A stretch of DNA of 37,892 bases from Betaproteobacteria bacterium. GTDB lineage: Bacteria > Pseudomonadota > Gammaproteobacteria > Burkholderiales > SG8-41. This document shows positions 6,812 through 13,873 of the stretch, piece by piece. Within the stretch, counting starts at the first letter, position 1. Every line of letters starts with the position of its first letter. The stretch covers positions 1 through 37,892 of the forward strand of contig JAHFRL010000032.1 of NCBI GenBank assembly GCA_023266235.1, written 5' to 3'. Below the pieces are notes generated by a model. That model worked only from the letters and a program-made list of their open reading frames with translations, ran no database searches and was not told the DNA's origin. Position numbers and translations under genes: made by a program.

Positions 6812-7996
6812 ATGACCGACGCCAGCCTTCCGTTGTGGAAACTCAAATCACGCACGCTGCTGCCGATTGTGCAGGGCGGCATGGGAATCGGGGTGTCGGC
6901 GCACCGTCTCGCCGGCAGCGTCGCGCGGCTCGGCGCGATGGGCACCATCGCCAGCATTGACCTGCGCCATCATCATGCCGACTTGTTGCAGAGGGCAAAA
7001 AACTGCCACGACAACGACCAGCTCGATGCGCTCAACCTGATCGCACTCGACCGTGAGATCAGATTGGCGCTGGCAATCGCCGATGGCCACGGCGCGATCG
7101 CGGTCAACGTGATGAAAGCGGTGAGCGAGCACGCCGCCTACGTGCGCCGGGCGTGCGCAAGCGGCTGCCACGCGATCGTCATGGGCGCGGGCCTGCCGCT
7201 CGACCTGCCCGACATGACGCGGGAATTTCCGGACGTTGCGCTGCTGCCGATCCTGTCCGACGTGCGCGGCGTCAACATCGTGCTCAGGAAATGGCTGCGC
7301 AAGAACCGCCTGCCCGACGCGATCGTGATCGAACATCCGCGTTATGCCGGCGGACATCTCGGTGCGACCAAAGCCGACGAGATCAATGATCCACGCTTCG
7401 ATTTCGAGCCTGTATTGCAGGGTATCCAGCAACTGTTCAAAGAGCTGAAAATCGAGCGTGAGCGTATACCGCTGATCCCGGCCGGCGGCCTCAATTCCCA
7501 CGAGAAAATCCGCGAGTTGCTCGGGCTTGGCGCCGCCGCAGTACAGATCGGCACGCCGTTCGCGGTCACCGAAGAAGGTGACGCGCATCCGAATTTCAAG
7601 AAAGTTCTGGCGGAAGCGAAACCCCAGGACATCGTCACGTTCATGAGCGATGCGGGCTTGCCCGCACGCGCGGTCTTGACGCCGTGGCTCAGGAACTATC
7701 TGAAGCGCGAACAAGCGCTGCAGTCGCACGCCAAGGCTGACCCGCGCCGCTGCGTGCCCGGTCTCAATTGCCTCACCGTGTGCGGGTTGCGCGACGGCAT
7801 CGCCAAGATCGGGCAGTTCTGCATCGAAATGCGGCTTGCCGATGCACTGCGTGGCGACGTCAAGAAGGGATTGTTTTTCAGGGGCTCGGAAAGCCTGCCG
7901 TTCGGCGCCGCGATCCGGCCGGTCGCGGAACTCATCGATTACCTGATGACCGGCAGGATGCCGGTGCTCGCCGGGGCTGACGCCGCAGCAGCCTAA
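6812..7996 (+). CDS. Nitronate monooxygenase / 2-nitropropane dioxygenase family flavoprotein
   Basis: This is a 394-residue FMN-dependent TIM-barrel protein. IVQGGMGIGVSAHRLAGSVA at the N-terminus is the family's phosphate/flavin-binding start. VIEHPRYAGGHLGA contains the conserved catalytic-histidine region, and PAGGLNSHEKIRELLGLGAA with VQIGTPFAVTEEG forms the FMN phosphate site. The C-terminal part carries three cysteines (RRCVPGLNCLTVCGL), typical of a longer proteobacterial subfamily. The ATG at 6812 gives the family-standard N-terminus; upstream in-frame codons do not resemble the family. The family oxidises alkyl nitronates, but for this subfamily the substrate is unproven; an enoyl-reductase-like role is possible. 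It overlaps the convergent sirB2 gene by a few bases. Confidence 0.85.
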   Translation: MTDASLPLWKLKSRTLLPIVQGGMGIGVSAHRLAGSVARLGAMGTIASIDLRHHHADLLQRAKNCHDNDQLDALNLIALDREIRLALAIADGHGAIAVNVMKAVSEHAAYVRRACASGCHAIVMGAGLPLDLPDMTREFPDVALLPILSDVRGVNIVLRKWLRKNRLPDAIVIEHPRYAGGHLGATKADEINDPRFDFEPVLQGIQQLFKELKIERERIPLIPAGGLNSHEKIRELLGLGAAAVQIGTPFAVTEEGDAHPNFKKVLAEAKPQDIVTFMSDAGLPARAVLTPWLRNYLKREQALQSHAKADPRRCVPGLNCLTVCGLRDGIAKIGQFCIEMRLADALRGDVKKGLFFRGSESLPFGAAIRPVAELIDYLMTGRMPVLAGADAAAA

Positions 7997-8376
7997 CCGC
8001 CGAACGGCAGCGGGCTGCGCGTTATCGCAACCGCCACGATATAGAAAAACACCGCCTGCGCAGCGAGCCAGGCGGCAATGCGTGTGCGCCGGGTTTTGCC
8101 GCGCTTGAGCGCAACCAGTCCCAGCCCGATATAAACCAGCAAACCGGCCACTTTCGCGGTAAGCCAGCCGTTCGCAAACGGATACTGATGGAGCATGATC
8201 GCAAGCGCGATTGCGCTTGCAAGCAACACGCTGTCGACGGCGTGCGGCACGATCCTGACCCAGCGTCGCTGCAGAAGCGCCGAGCCGCGCATCATCCACA
8301 CGCCGCGCACGACAAAGAGCGCGTAACTGATGGCGACACAGCTTACATGCGCGGCCTGGAGAGAGATATAATCCAT
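7993..8376 (-). CDS. SirB2-family membrane protein
   Basis: This 127-residue protein has four hydrophobic helices and begins MDYISLQAAHVSCVAISYAL, as is typical of the SirB family. The ATG at 8376 gives this standard start; a longer in-frame extension upstream does not look like the family. Conserved histidines (H10; H-Q-Y-P mid-protein) suggest a heme or metal ligand role, but the biochemical function of SirB2 is not established. It is divergent from the PII-like gene with only three bases between the start codons. A fragment of a second SirB2-like gene lies at 8723-8770 after nnrS. Confidence 0.8.
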   Translation of the reverse strand: MDYISLQAAHVSCVAISYALFVVRGVWMMRGSALLQRRWVRIVPHAVDSVLLASAIALAIMLHQYPFANGWLTAKVAGLLVYIGLGLVALKRGKTRRTRIAAWLAAQAVFFYIVAVAITRSPLPFGG

Positions 8377-8379
8377 CCC

Positions 8380-8679
8380 GTGAAAATCGCCTTTGTCGTG
8401 CATAACGAGCATTACACCGCCCGCGTGATGCAGTTGCTCAGTGCTGCCGGCATCGATTACTACACGCGCTGGGAACAGACCAAAGGCAAGGGCCACGATA
8501 CGGAACCCCATCTCGGCTCCGGCAGTTTTCCCGCTTTGAACTCTGTTCTTATGATCGCCTTCCGGGAAGAGGCTCCGCTTGCATTGCTGATTGACGGGAT
8601 TGCCGCGGCCAACGCCGAGATCAAACGCGTCGACGACAGGATCCGGCTATTTCAAATACCGCTCGAACGCATGATATAA
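8380..8679 (+). CDS. PII-like (PG0541-type, transporter-associated) small protein
   Basis: This is a 99-residue ferredoxin-fold protein. The start VKIAFVVHNEHY, the central GKGHDTEPHLGSGSFPALNS and the C-terminal strand RLFQIPLERMI match my memory of the PII-like family annotated as transporter-associated PG0541 proteins. I chose the GTG at 8380 because it gives the canonical N-terminus; an ATG at 8347 would add 11 unconserved residues. No PII uridylylation T-loop Tyr pattern is evident. The family usually accompanies a transporter, which is absent here. Family assignment is from the general pattern and is moderate. Confidence 0.6.
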   Translation: MKIAFVVHNEHYTARVMQLLSAAGIDYYTRWEQTKGKGHDTEPHLGSGSFPALNSVLMIAFREEAPLALLIDGIAAANAEIKRVDDRIRLFQIPLERMI

Positions 8680-8722
8680 CGCGCCGCGACCGGCCACGCC
8701 GTGAGTCGGGTCCCTGCGCGCG

Positions 8723-8770
8723 AATGCCGACGCAAGTCACGTGCACGGCCTTGAGCACGAATTCATCCAT
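8723..8770 (-). pseudogene. N-terminal fragment of a second SirB2-like gene
   Basis: Directly after the nnrS stop (8776), an ATG opens MDEFVLKAVHVTCVGI. This matches 9 of 16 positions of the intact SirB2 start MDYISLQAAHVSCVAI in the same window, after which the frame becomes Arg-rich and unrelated. It was probably once the last gene of the nnrS operon, lost by deletion. Confidence 0.55.
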
Positions 8771-8775
8771 GGATT

Positions 8776-10014
8776 CTAGCGGACGTCCACGCGCGGCGTC
8801 ACGTACATCGGCAGATAGCGCCACGTCCACAGCGCAAAGGCGCACAGCCAGAGTGCCGCGGCCGCCATCATCAGCGCCGATCTCGTCCCGCCGACGGGTG
8901 CAAGTTCCGCCGCGACCCGCAGCGCCGCGGTGAGCAACACGCCGAGATAACACCACCACGTCACGCGGTCGGCGACGAGCGGCCGCCCGGAGTGGCCGAG
9001 CGAAACCCGCGACACCATCCCCATCATCATCGCCCCGAAGTAACCGATCGCCAGCAGATGCTGCGGCGCCAGGCCGAACGGCGCCGCAGCGCCGGCAAAC
9101 TCGCTGACGTCCTGCACCACGTAGAGGAGCAGTGCCGCGGCGAGCACCGCGAGCGAGATATGCAGCACGGCGAGCAGGTGCACGCGAAAACTGCGCGGGA
9201 AACCCCATTTCCATGCCAGATAAGCGACCACGACGGCAAACGGTGCATCGACCAACCACAGCCACGCGCGCGCGCCCGCGAGTTCCAGCACGCCGTGCGC
9301 GACGCATGCCGCCAGCAACGCGGGCACGCTCCACGCCGGGCGATACACTTCGTAGTCGTCGAGGATGCGGCTCGAGAAAAACGGCACCATGCGGTTGCTG
9401 ACGACGAGAAACGTCGGCAGCAGGAAAAACCAGACCCCCGCCTCCAGCGCAAACGCCTGGAACCAGTAGTGTCCGCCCGCGAGCCACACCAGGAACGCCG
9501 CGCTGCCGAGCGCGCCCATCGCGAGCAGCGTCAGCAGGATCGCGGCGTAGCGCGTGTTTGCCGTCTTATTGCCCGCCACGAGTCGCAACAATCCCTGCCC
9601 GCCCCACAGCCAGCCGGCAAGCTGGGTTGCGACACCCGCCGCCAGCAGCAGCCGGCCCGCCCCCAGCCCGGCATAGATCAGTCCCACTCCGCCCGCCATC
9701 AGCAACGCTGCCGGTACGAAGCACGCGCGCGGCACCTGCATGCTGCTCAACCAGTTGGGCGTGACCGTCATCAGAAAACCGAAGATGAAAAACGGCAAGA
9801 AGCCGTAGATCATCAGGTAGGCGTGCACGAACATGGACGGCACGCTCCATGCCGGCGCCGGGTAGAGGCCGCCGTAGCGCGCCAGCAGCTCCGCCAGCCA
9901 CCACGCCATCACGGCAACGCTGTGCACCGCGCCGGCGAAAAACATCATGCGGTGCGGCTCGCTGCTTAACAGCTGCCACCACGATTTGCGGCGCGCGGCG
10001 ATTGCTCCGTCCAT
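8776..10014 (-). CDS. nnrS: NnrS family membrane protein (NO-response, heme-copper)
   Basis: This 412-residue protein has about 12 membrane helices. Segments such as EPHRMMFFAGAVHS, MFVHAYLMIYGFLPFFIFGF, LPTFLVVSNRMVPFF, HLLAIGYFGAMMMGMVSRVS and LGHSGRPLV are characteristic of NnrS. Characterised NnrS proteins bind heme and copper and relieve nitrosative stress. The ATG at 10014 lies 8 bases after the stop of the thioredoxin-fusion gene, with GAGTGAG as ribosome binding site; a GTG at 10026 that overlaps that stop is an alternative. It is the last intact gene of the operon that starts at 11599. The histidine-containing helix is comparable to those in the two small membrane proteins upstream, which suggests one functional module. 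Confidence 0.92.
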   Translation of the reverse strand: MDGAIAARRKSWWQLLSSEPHRMMFFAGAVHSVAVMAWWLAELLARYGGLYPAPAWSVPSMFVHAYLMIYGFLPFFIFGFLMTVTPNWLSSMQVPRACFVPAALLMAGGVGLIYAGLGAGRLLLAAGVATQLAGWLWGGQGLLRLVAGNKTANTRYAAILLTLLAMGALGSAAFLVWLAGGHYWFQAFALEAGVWFFLLPTFLVVSNRMVPFFSSRILDDYEVYRPAWSVPALLAACVAHGVLELAGARAWLWLVDAPFAVVVAYLAWKWGFPRSFRVHLLAVLHISLAVLAAALLLYVVQDVSEFAGAAAPFGLAPQHLLAIGYFGAMMMGMVSRVSLGHSGRPLVADRVTWWCYLGVLLTAALRVAAELAPVGGTRSALMMAAAALWLCAFALWTWRYLPMYVTPRVDVR

Positions 10015-10022
10015 CGCGTTGC

Positions 10023-10730
10023 TCACTCTGCCGGAACGAGCGGAATTGCAGCGCGGCCGCTGGTCCGGGCCGACGGCCATAACACGGGCCACACGCGCAC
10101 AGTAAAAATCGCCAATGAAACCCACATCAGCGCGCCGCCCGCGACCGCCGCCATGGTCGAGAACGCGATAAAGCCCGCCGCCAGCAACGCGACGCCGGCG
10201 TTGAGGCATGCCCACTGCAGCCACGGCCACGCGCCCATCACGATCGGATTGCCGGTGAAGCGTGGCAGCATGTGCGCACCGACGCCGTAAATGAGCTGCA
10301 CCACAAACCCCGCTGAAAATAAGTGCAGCCCGACCGGGTGCAACGCATCTCCGGTCAGCAACGCGCCGTGCGCGAGCAGCCAGCCGCCCGCAAGCATCAG
10401 GTAGACCATGGCCGAAACGATGAATGCGCGGTTGTCCGTCGAGAGCAGCATGCCGGCGTGGCGGGGTGAGGCGCGCTTGCGCAGCGGCGCCGCCGCAACC
10501 ATGCGGTGCGCTTCTGCCGGCGATTGCACGCCGAGACCCGTCAGCGTGCCGTCGATCACCACTGCCGGGATCGTCTTCAGGCGCAGGCGCTGCGCGAGTT
10601 CCCGTCCCTCGGGTTGCGCCATGTCGAGCACCGCGAACTCGAAGTCGCGCTCGGCGGCGACCGCGCGCCACACCCGCTCGGCCTGCGGACAGGTCGGGCA
10701 CCATTCCGACACCAGGAGCTCCACTTTCAT
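10023..10730 (-). CDS. Thioredoxin/glutaredoxin-like domain fused to a heme-copper-like membrane domain
   Basis: This 235-residue fusion starts with a thioredoxin-fold domain (residues 1-80) containing the redox motif WCPTC (C11, C14) and a cis-proline P55 in KTIPAVV. After a basic linker come four hydrophobic helices (about 102-215). The second and third regions carry GLHLFSAGF and YGVGAHMLPRF, so H136 and H153 are 17 residues apart. The same spacing and the same YGVG-x-H-x-LPRF motif occur in the small protein at 11198-11599, and the fold recalls pieces of NnrS or heme-copper subunit I. There is no signal peptide, so the thioredoxin domain is predicted cytoplasmic. GAGAGTG precedes the ATG. 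I know of no named family with this fusion. A role in delivering thiol reducing power to a heme-bearing membrane partner is inferred. Confidence 0.82.
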   Translation of the reverse strand: MKVELLVSEWCPTCPQAERVWRAVAAERDFEFAVLDMAQPEGRELAQRLRLKTIPAVVIDGTLTGLGVQSPAEAHRMVAAAPLRKRASPRHAGMLLSTDNRAFIVSAMVYLMLAGGWLLAHGALLTGDALHPVGLHLFSAGFVVQLIYGVGAHMLPRFTGNPIVMGAWPWLQWACLNAGVALLAAGFIAFSTMAAVAGGALMWVSLAIFTVRVWPVLWPSARTSGRAAIPLVPAE

Positions 10731-10754
10731 CGTTGCGGCACTCTCAGACAGGCC

Positions 10755-11201
10755 TCATTCGACACAACGCATGCATTGCACATCATAGCGGTCGATCCAC
10801 GCTTTGAGTTGCGCGATCGCTCCCTCGCCCGTGGCCAGGTGGTCGAGCGCGTGCGCCGGATCATCGGGCTTCATCACCACCAGCCACGCCTCGGTATAAG
10901 GCGCGACGTTGATCAAGTTGGGATCGTCGAGCACGCGCGGGTTGCGCTCCACGATGGTGCCATCGAACGGCGCCGGAATGCCGCCAGCCCATTTGCCCGA
11001 CTCGAGCCGCGCCACCGGCTTTTTGCGCGCGCGGTGCGTGCCAACCTCCTTGATCCACACATACTGCACGCGCCCCGCCATCGTCTGCGACGGATCGGTG
11101 ATGCCAATGCGATAGGTGTCGTCGCGCTCGGGCCTGACCCAGATGTAATCGAGATCGTAGTACAAATCGGGAGGCAATTCGCAGCCGCGATATTCGGTCA
11201 T
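10755..11201 (-). CDS. GcvH-like lipoyl-domain protein in the nnrS operon
   Basis: This 148-residue protein resembles glycine cleavage H-protein. The hammerhead region VARLESGKWAGGIPAPFDG aligns with the canonical ESVKA-containing loop; the lysine that carries lipoate is K70, but the flanking residues are unusual (SGKW). PNLINVAPYTEAWLVVMKP matches the conserved DPYGEGWL region of GcvH. The C-terminus adds a CxxC pair (C143, C146 in DVQCMRCVE) and there is an extra C7, unlike ordinary GcvH. No gcvT, gcvP, lipoate-assembly or hdr genes are nearby, so glycine cleavage is unlikely. The ATG overlaps the preceding gene's stop (ATGA) and the thioredoxin fusion follows 24 bases later. A lipoyl thiol carrier served by the neighbouring thioredoxin domain is an inference. 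Confidence 0.82.
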   Translation of the reverse strand: MTEYRGCELPPDLYYDLDYIWVRPERDDTYRIGITDPSQTMAGRVQYVWIKEVGTHRARKKPVARLESGKWAGGIPAPFDGTIVERNPRVLDDPNLINVAPYTEAWLVVMKPDDPAHALDHLATGEGAIAQLKAWIDRYDVQCMRCVE

Positions 11202-11599
11202 TTCGCATCCAGCGGCGAACGCAGCCGCACCGTCAATATCATGTTGATGCCGAACAGCGCCATCGCCGCGACGGTCAGCGTGCCGCCGGCCGCGACCAGC
11301 CAGTCATGATAGGTAAGCCAGCCCGCGATCATGAGCGGCAGGCCGGCGTTGGCGAACCAGAACTGCGCGGTCGCGATGCGCTCGGAGCGCAGCGGATAGC
11401 CGCCAAAGCGCGGCAGCACGTGCAGGCCGACGCCATAGATCGTCATCAGCACGAAGCCGAGCAGCATGATGTGGCCGTGTGCGCGCGGCACGTTGCCCGG
11501 TATCAGCGCCGGATCGATCAGTCTGATGATCATCAGCAGTCCGCCCAGCAGCCCGTAGATCAGGCCGATCGTGACATACAGCCGGTTGCGCTTGTGCAT
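11198..11599 (-). CDS. Small heme-copper-subunit-I-like membrane protein, first gene of the nnrS operon
   Basis: This 133-residue protein has four membrane helices. PRAHGHIMLLGFVLMTIYG and VGLHVLPRFGGYPL give H41, H43 and H60; H43 and H60 are 17 residues apart, exactly as in the membrane half of the thioredoxin fusion. The pattern resembles the His-bearing helix pair of heme-copper subunit I and NnrS, so heme or copper binding is plausible but unproven. GGAG lies 8 bases before the ATG. It overlaps the GcvH-like gene by ATGA. It appears to be a stand-alone version of the domain used in its operon partner. Confidence 0.78.
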   Translation of the reverse strand: MHKRNRLYVTIGLIYGLLGGLLMIIRLIDPALIPGNVPRAHGHIMLLGFVLMTIYGVGLHVLPRFGGYPLRSERIATAQFWFANAGLPLMIAGWLTYHDWLVAAGGTLTVAAMALFGINMILTVRLRSPLDAK

Positions 11600-11710
11600 C
11601 GATTTGCTCCGTCGCCGTTGCTTTCAGCCGAGGTCCCGGCCTGCGCCGCGCAGTTTCTCCGTGCGCCTGTTACGGATCAGGTGGATACGCTTGAATGTCG
11701 GGACGATTTT

Positions 11711-11731
11711 ATCATCGTGCCTGACGATGAT
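11711..11731. promoter_or_regulatory. Inverted repeat upstream of the nnrS operon
   Basis: ATCATCGT-gcctg-ACGATGAT is a perfect 8-base inverted repeat, about 120 bases before the first operon gene. No T-run follows it on either strand, so it does not look like a terminator and may be an operator. There is no FNR box in this leader, in contrast with the other respiratory operons in the window. Confidence 0.35.
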
Positions 11732-11760
11732 TGCGGTGCGATATTCCAGCGCCGGCACTA

Positions 11761-11856
11761 TCAATCCTTGTGCGCAAGCGCCTTCTCGGGATAATGCCAG
11801 TGTGCGGCATCTCTCGTCGCGTTGTAGACCCACTCAACGTAGTGGATGCACTCGAT
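11761..11856 (-). pseudogene. C-terminal remnant of a DUF6448 paralogue
   Basis: This 31-codon frame between two stops encodes IHYVEWVYNATRDAAHWHYP and ends AHKD. It aligns with the C-terminus of the intact gene next door, IHFVERLYGMAKESAHGHYH followed by AHVH. The upstream two thirds are missing. It is probably the tail of a tandem duplicate left after deletion. The 11600-11928 intergenic stretch otherwise holds only the inverted repeat at 11711. Confidence 0.6.
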
Positions 11857-11928
11857 TCACGTTCCCGGTATCAAGCCAATGATGTCATGACGCGACATGA
11901 TGTTCGCTGCTCTGGCTGTGATGAACCG

Positions 11929-12648
11929 CTAATGCACATGAGCCACGGCCCGTTCGGACTCGTGATAATGGCCATGAGCTGATTCCTTTGCCATGCCATA
12001 CAGCCGCTCGACAAAGTGAATGTAGGGCACATAGGCTTCGACATACTCGCGGCCTGCTTCGACATCGTTCGGATCAAAGCGGCGCTTGCTCCAGGCAGCC
12101 TGAAAGTGCTCGCGGATGCCTCGCGCTACGGCATCCGTGACCAGTCTGACCACGGCATCCACCGAACCGTCCTCCAGCGCACGATCGGCAGCCGGAATCG
12201 CCGGCCCGAGATCGCGGCCCGCCGGCTTCAGCCCCGTGAATGGCGCGCCCTCGCCGGCGCGATGTATGCGCACCAGCGTCTCGAAGAAATGGCGGTCGGC
12301 AAGTTCCCGTGCCTGTGGACCGAGCTTGCGAACCGACATGGCGTGGTCGAAAGCGTGCGTGATCTCCGTCTCGTCTTCCGCACGCACCCACGGCAGGACC
12401 AGGTTGACGTTGCCGGTTTCGAGCGCTTTCTTCGCCAGCATCACCACCGGGCCGTCCATGCCGTCGCAATGGCTGACTGCCCACACCAGCAGCAACCCGG
12501 TGTTGCCCGTCCCCAGCGCTTCCGCAAAGAAACCGGCAACTGGATCATCCAGCCCGAGAAACTGGACCAGCGATTTGCCGGCGGCATACAAAATCGCGGC
12601 GAGCACAACCGCCGCCGAGCGGGACCTCAGTAGATTTCGCGTATTCAT
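11929..12648 (-). CDS. DUF6448 family exported protein
   Basis: This 239-residue protein has an N-terminal hydrophobic signal/anchor (about 11-30). The segments HCDGMDGPVV, ALETGNVNLVLPWVRAEDE, ADRHFFETLVRIHRAGEGAP and FTGLKPAG are characteristic of the family I know as DUF6448. The C-terminus is His-rich (HGHYHESERAVAHVH), which suggests metal binding. The function is unknown. It appears with denitrification or stress genes here, and a weak FNR-like box lies upstream. A decayed copy of its C-terminus lies immediately downstream. Confidence 0.75.
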   Translation of the reverse strand: MNTRNLLRSRSAAVVLAAILYAAGKSLVQFLGLDDPVAGFFAEALGTGNTGLLLVWAVSHCDGMDGPVVMLAKKALETGNVNLVLPWVRAEDETEITHAFDHAMSVRKLGPQARELADRHFFETLVRIHRAGEGAPFTGLKPAGRDLGPAIPAADRALEDGSVDAVVRLVTDAVARGIREHFQAAWSKRRFDPNDVEAGREYVEAYVPYIHFVERLYGMAKESAHGHYHESERAVAHVH

Positions 12649-12701
12649 GGTGTCCGCCTTCGAATGATGGCGGCACAGGGGATACCGCCGCCGGTTCTAA
12701 A

Positions 12702-12742
12702 ATGTTAGCAGCGTCATTTTTTGTTGTATTGACGCAGATCAT
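12702..12742 (-). promoter_or_regulatory. Weak FNR-like box upstream of the DUF6448 gene
   Basis: TTGACGCAGATCAT (12729-12742) matches the FNR consensus except at two of the ten defined bases. TAACAT at 12707-12702 is a possible -10, identical to the one before cytochrome b, with the box centred at -40.5 and not -41.5. The site is suggestive only. Confidence 0.3.
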
Positions 12743-12804
12743 GGATCGCAACTATTGGCTGATCCTGCAGACAATGGCGCCCCGGCCATAACGCCGGAGC
12801 GTCT

Positions 12805-13005
12805 TCATTTGTCATGCGGGGTCGGCGCCTTGCGCCAGGCCTCGAAGCATGCCGGACCGCAGAAGTGGTAAAGGTAGTCGGCGCCCTCGAAGCTAAGCGC
12901 CACCGTCGCAGGAATCTTGGCGTGACAGTGCACACACTCGATCGGCATCTCCGGCGCTTGAGGCGCGGGATTATTGCTATGGCCAAAGTCGGAGCCGGAA
13001 ATCAT
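12805..13005 (-). CDS. Small zinc-finger-like protein (DUF3330-like)
   Basis: This 66-residue protein has the metal-binding pattern ECVHCHAKIP followed by YHFCGPACFEAWRK, that is CxxC...CxxxC, which resembles DUF3330 proteins. It is probably a cytoplasmic zinc-binding protein of unknown role. An internal ATG at 12948 (MPIECVHC) gives the more usual family start; neither start has a strong ribosome binding site. It lies 82 bases downstream of the orphan FeS subunit gene on the same strand. Confidence 0.65.
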   Translation of the reverse strand: MISGSDFGHSNNPAPQAPEMPIECVHCHAKIPATVALSFEGADYLYHFCGPACFEAWRKAPTPHDK

Positions 13006-13087
13006 GCGCGAATCTTGCCAGATGTTTGAGCCGATGCGCGCCGCGCTCGAGGGCGGCGGAAGCGGGCAACGGTATAACGACTATTTG

Positions 13088-13843
13088 TCACTTGCGTGCC
13101 CCGCGTGGCGCTATGAATCTGAGGAAATAGTCCATCGTGCTCTTGATCTTGTACATATTGATCGCGTGCGCCGGATCGACCTGTTTAGGACAGACGACGG
13201 AGCAATAGCTAATAGCGGTACAGCCCCACACCCCATCCTCCTCGTTCACCGGCTCCATACGCTCTTCGCGCCCGCCGTCGCGCGAATCAGCGTTATAACG
13301 ATGCAGAAGGGCCATGTGTCCGGAGCCGATGAATTTGGAATTCAACCCATACTGCGGACAGGCAGCGTAGCAGAGCATGCAGTTGATGCACGCACTGAAC
13401 TGCATATAACGATCTCGCTGCTGAGGCGTCTGCAGATACTCTCCCTGCTCGAGCCTGCGCGGTTCCTTGGGGATGAGGTAGGGCTTGATGCCCTCGAGCC
13501 TCTTGAGGTAATCCTCGACTACCACTACAAGGTCGCGCACGATCGGGAAGTGCGCCAACGGTCCGATTCGCACCTTTCCGGAACGGTAATTCCGCAGGAA
13601 TGTCCGGCATGCGAGCTTGGGCACTCCATTGATCATCATCCCGCAGCTGCCGCAAATCGCCATCCGGCACGACCAGCGGAAGCTGAGGGTACCGTCGAGA
13701 TCATCCTTTATGTACAGCAGCCCCTGCAGGACCGACATGTCGTCCGCATAAGGCACCTTGAAGGTCTGAACAAATGGTTTCCCGTCCTGTTCGGGACGAT
13801 AGCGCAGAACTTCAATTTCAATTGCTTTGTCGCTATCAGCCAT
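13088..13843 (-). CDS. Orphan fumarate reductase/succinate dehydrogenase iron-sulfur subunit
   Basis: This 251-residue FrdB/SdhB-type protein transfers electrons between the flavoprotein and quinone site. All clusters are present: [2Fe-2S] at C59, C64, C67 and C79 (SCRMAICGSCG); [4Fe-4S] in ACINCMLCYAACP; and [3Fe-4S] in CTAISYCSVVCP. The ATG at 13843 begins MADSDKAIEI, as in the family; the ORF extends 10 residues further. No flavoprotein subunit lies nearby, and only an SdhC-like scrap precedes it. The protein itself shows no damage, so it may work with a subunit encoded elsewhere or be a recent relic of a broken operon. Confidence 0.88.
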   Translation of the reverse strand: MADSDKAIEIEVLRYRPEQDGKPFVQTFKVPYADDMSVLQGLLYIKDDLDGTLSFRWSCRMAICGSCGMMINGVPKLACRTFLRNYRSGKVRIGPLAHFPIVRDLVVVVEDYLKRLEGIKPYLIPKEPRRLEQGEYLQTPQQRDRYMQFSACINCMLCYAACPQYGLNSKFIGSGHMALLHRYNADSRDGGREERMEPVNEEDGVWGCTAISYCSVVCPKQVDPAHAINMYKIKSTMDYFLRFIAPRGARK

Positions 13844-13873
13844 TTCAATGGGCCTCGGGCCATTGCGGCCCAA

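Noticed and set aside
8776..10704. A single 642-codon frame joining nnrS with the upstream gene
   Set aside because: The first third is the thioredoxin-fusion gene out of frame; NnrS similarity begins at the ATG at 10014.
11882..11898. ATGTC-N7-GACAT inverted repeat after the DUF6448 gene
   Set aside because: Short arms, no T-run, and no known NsrR or NorR consensus; likely chance.
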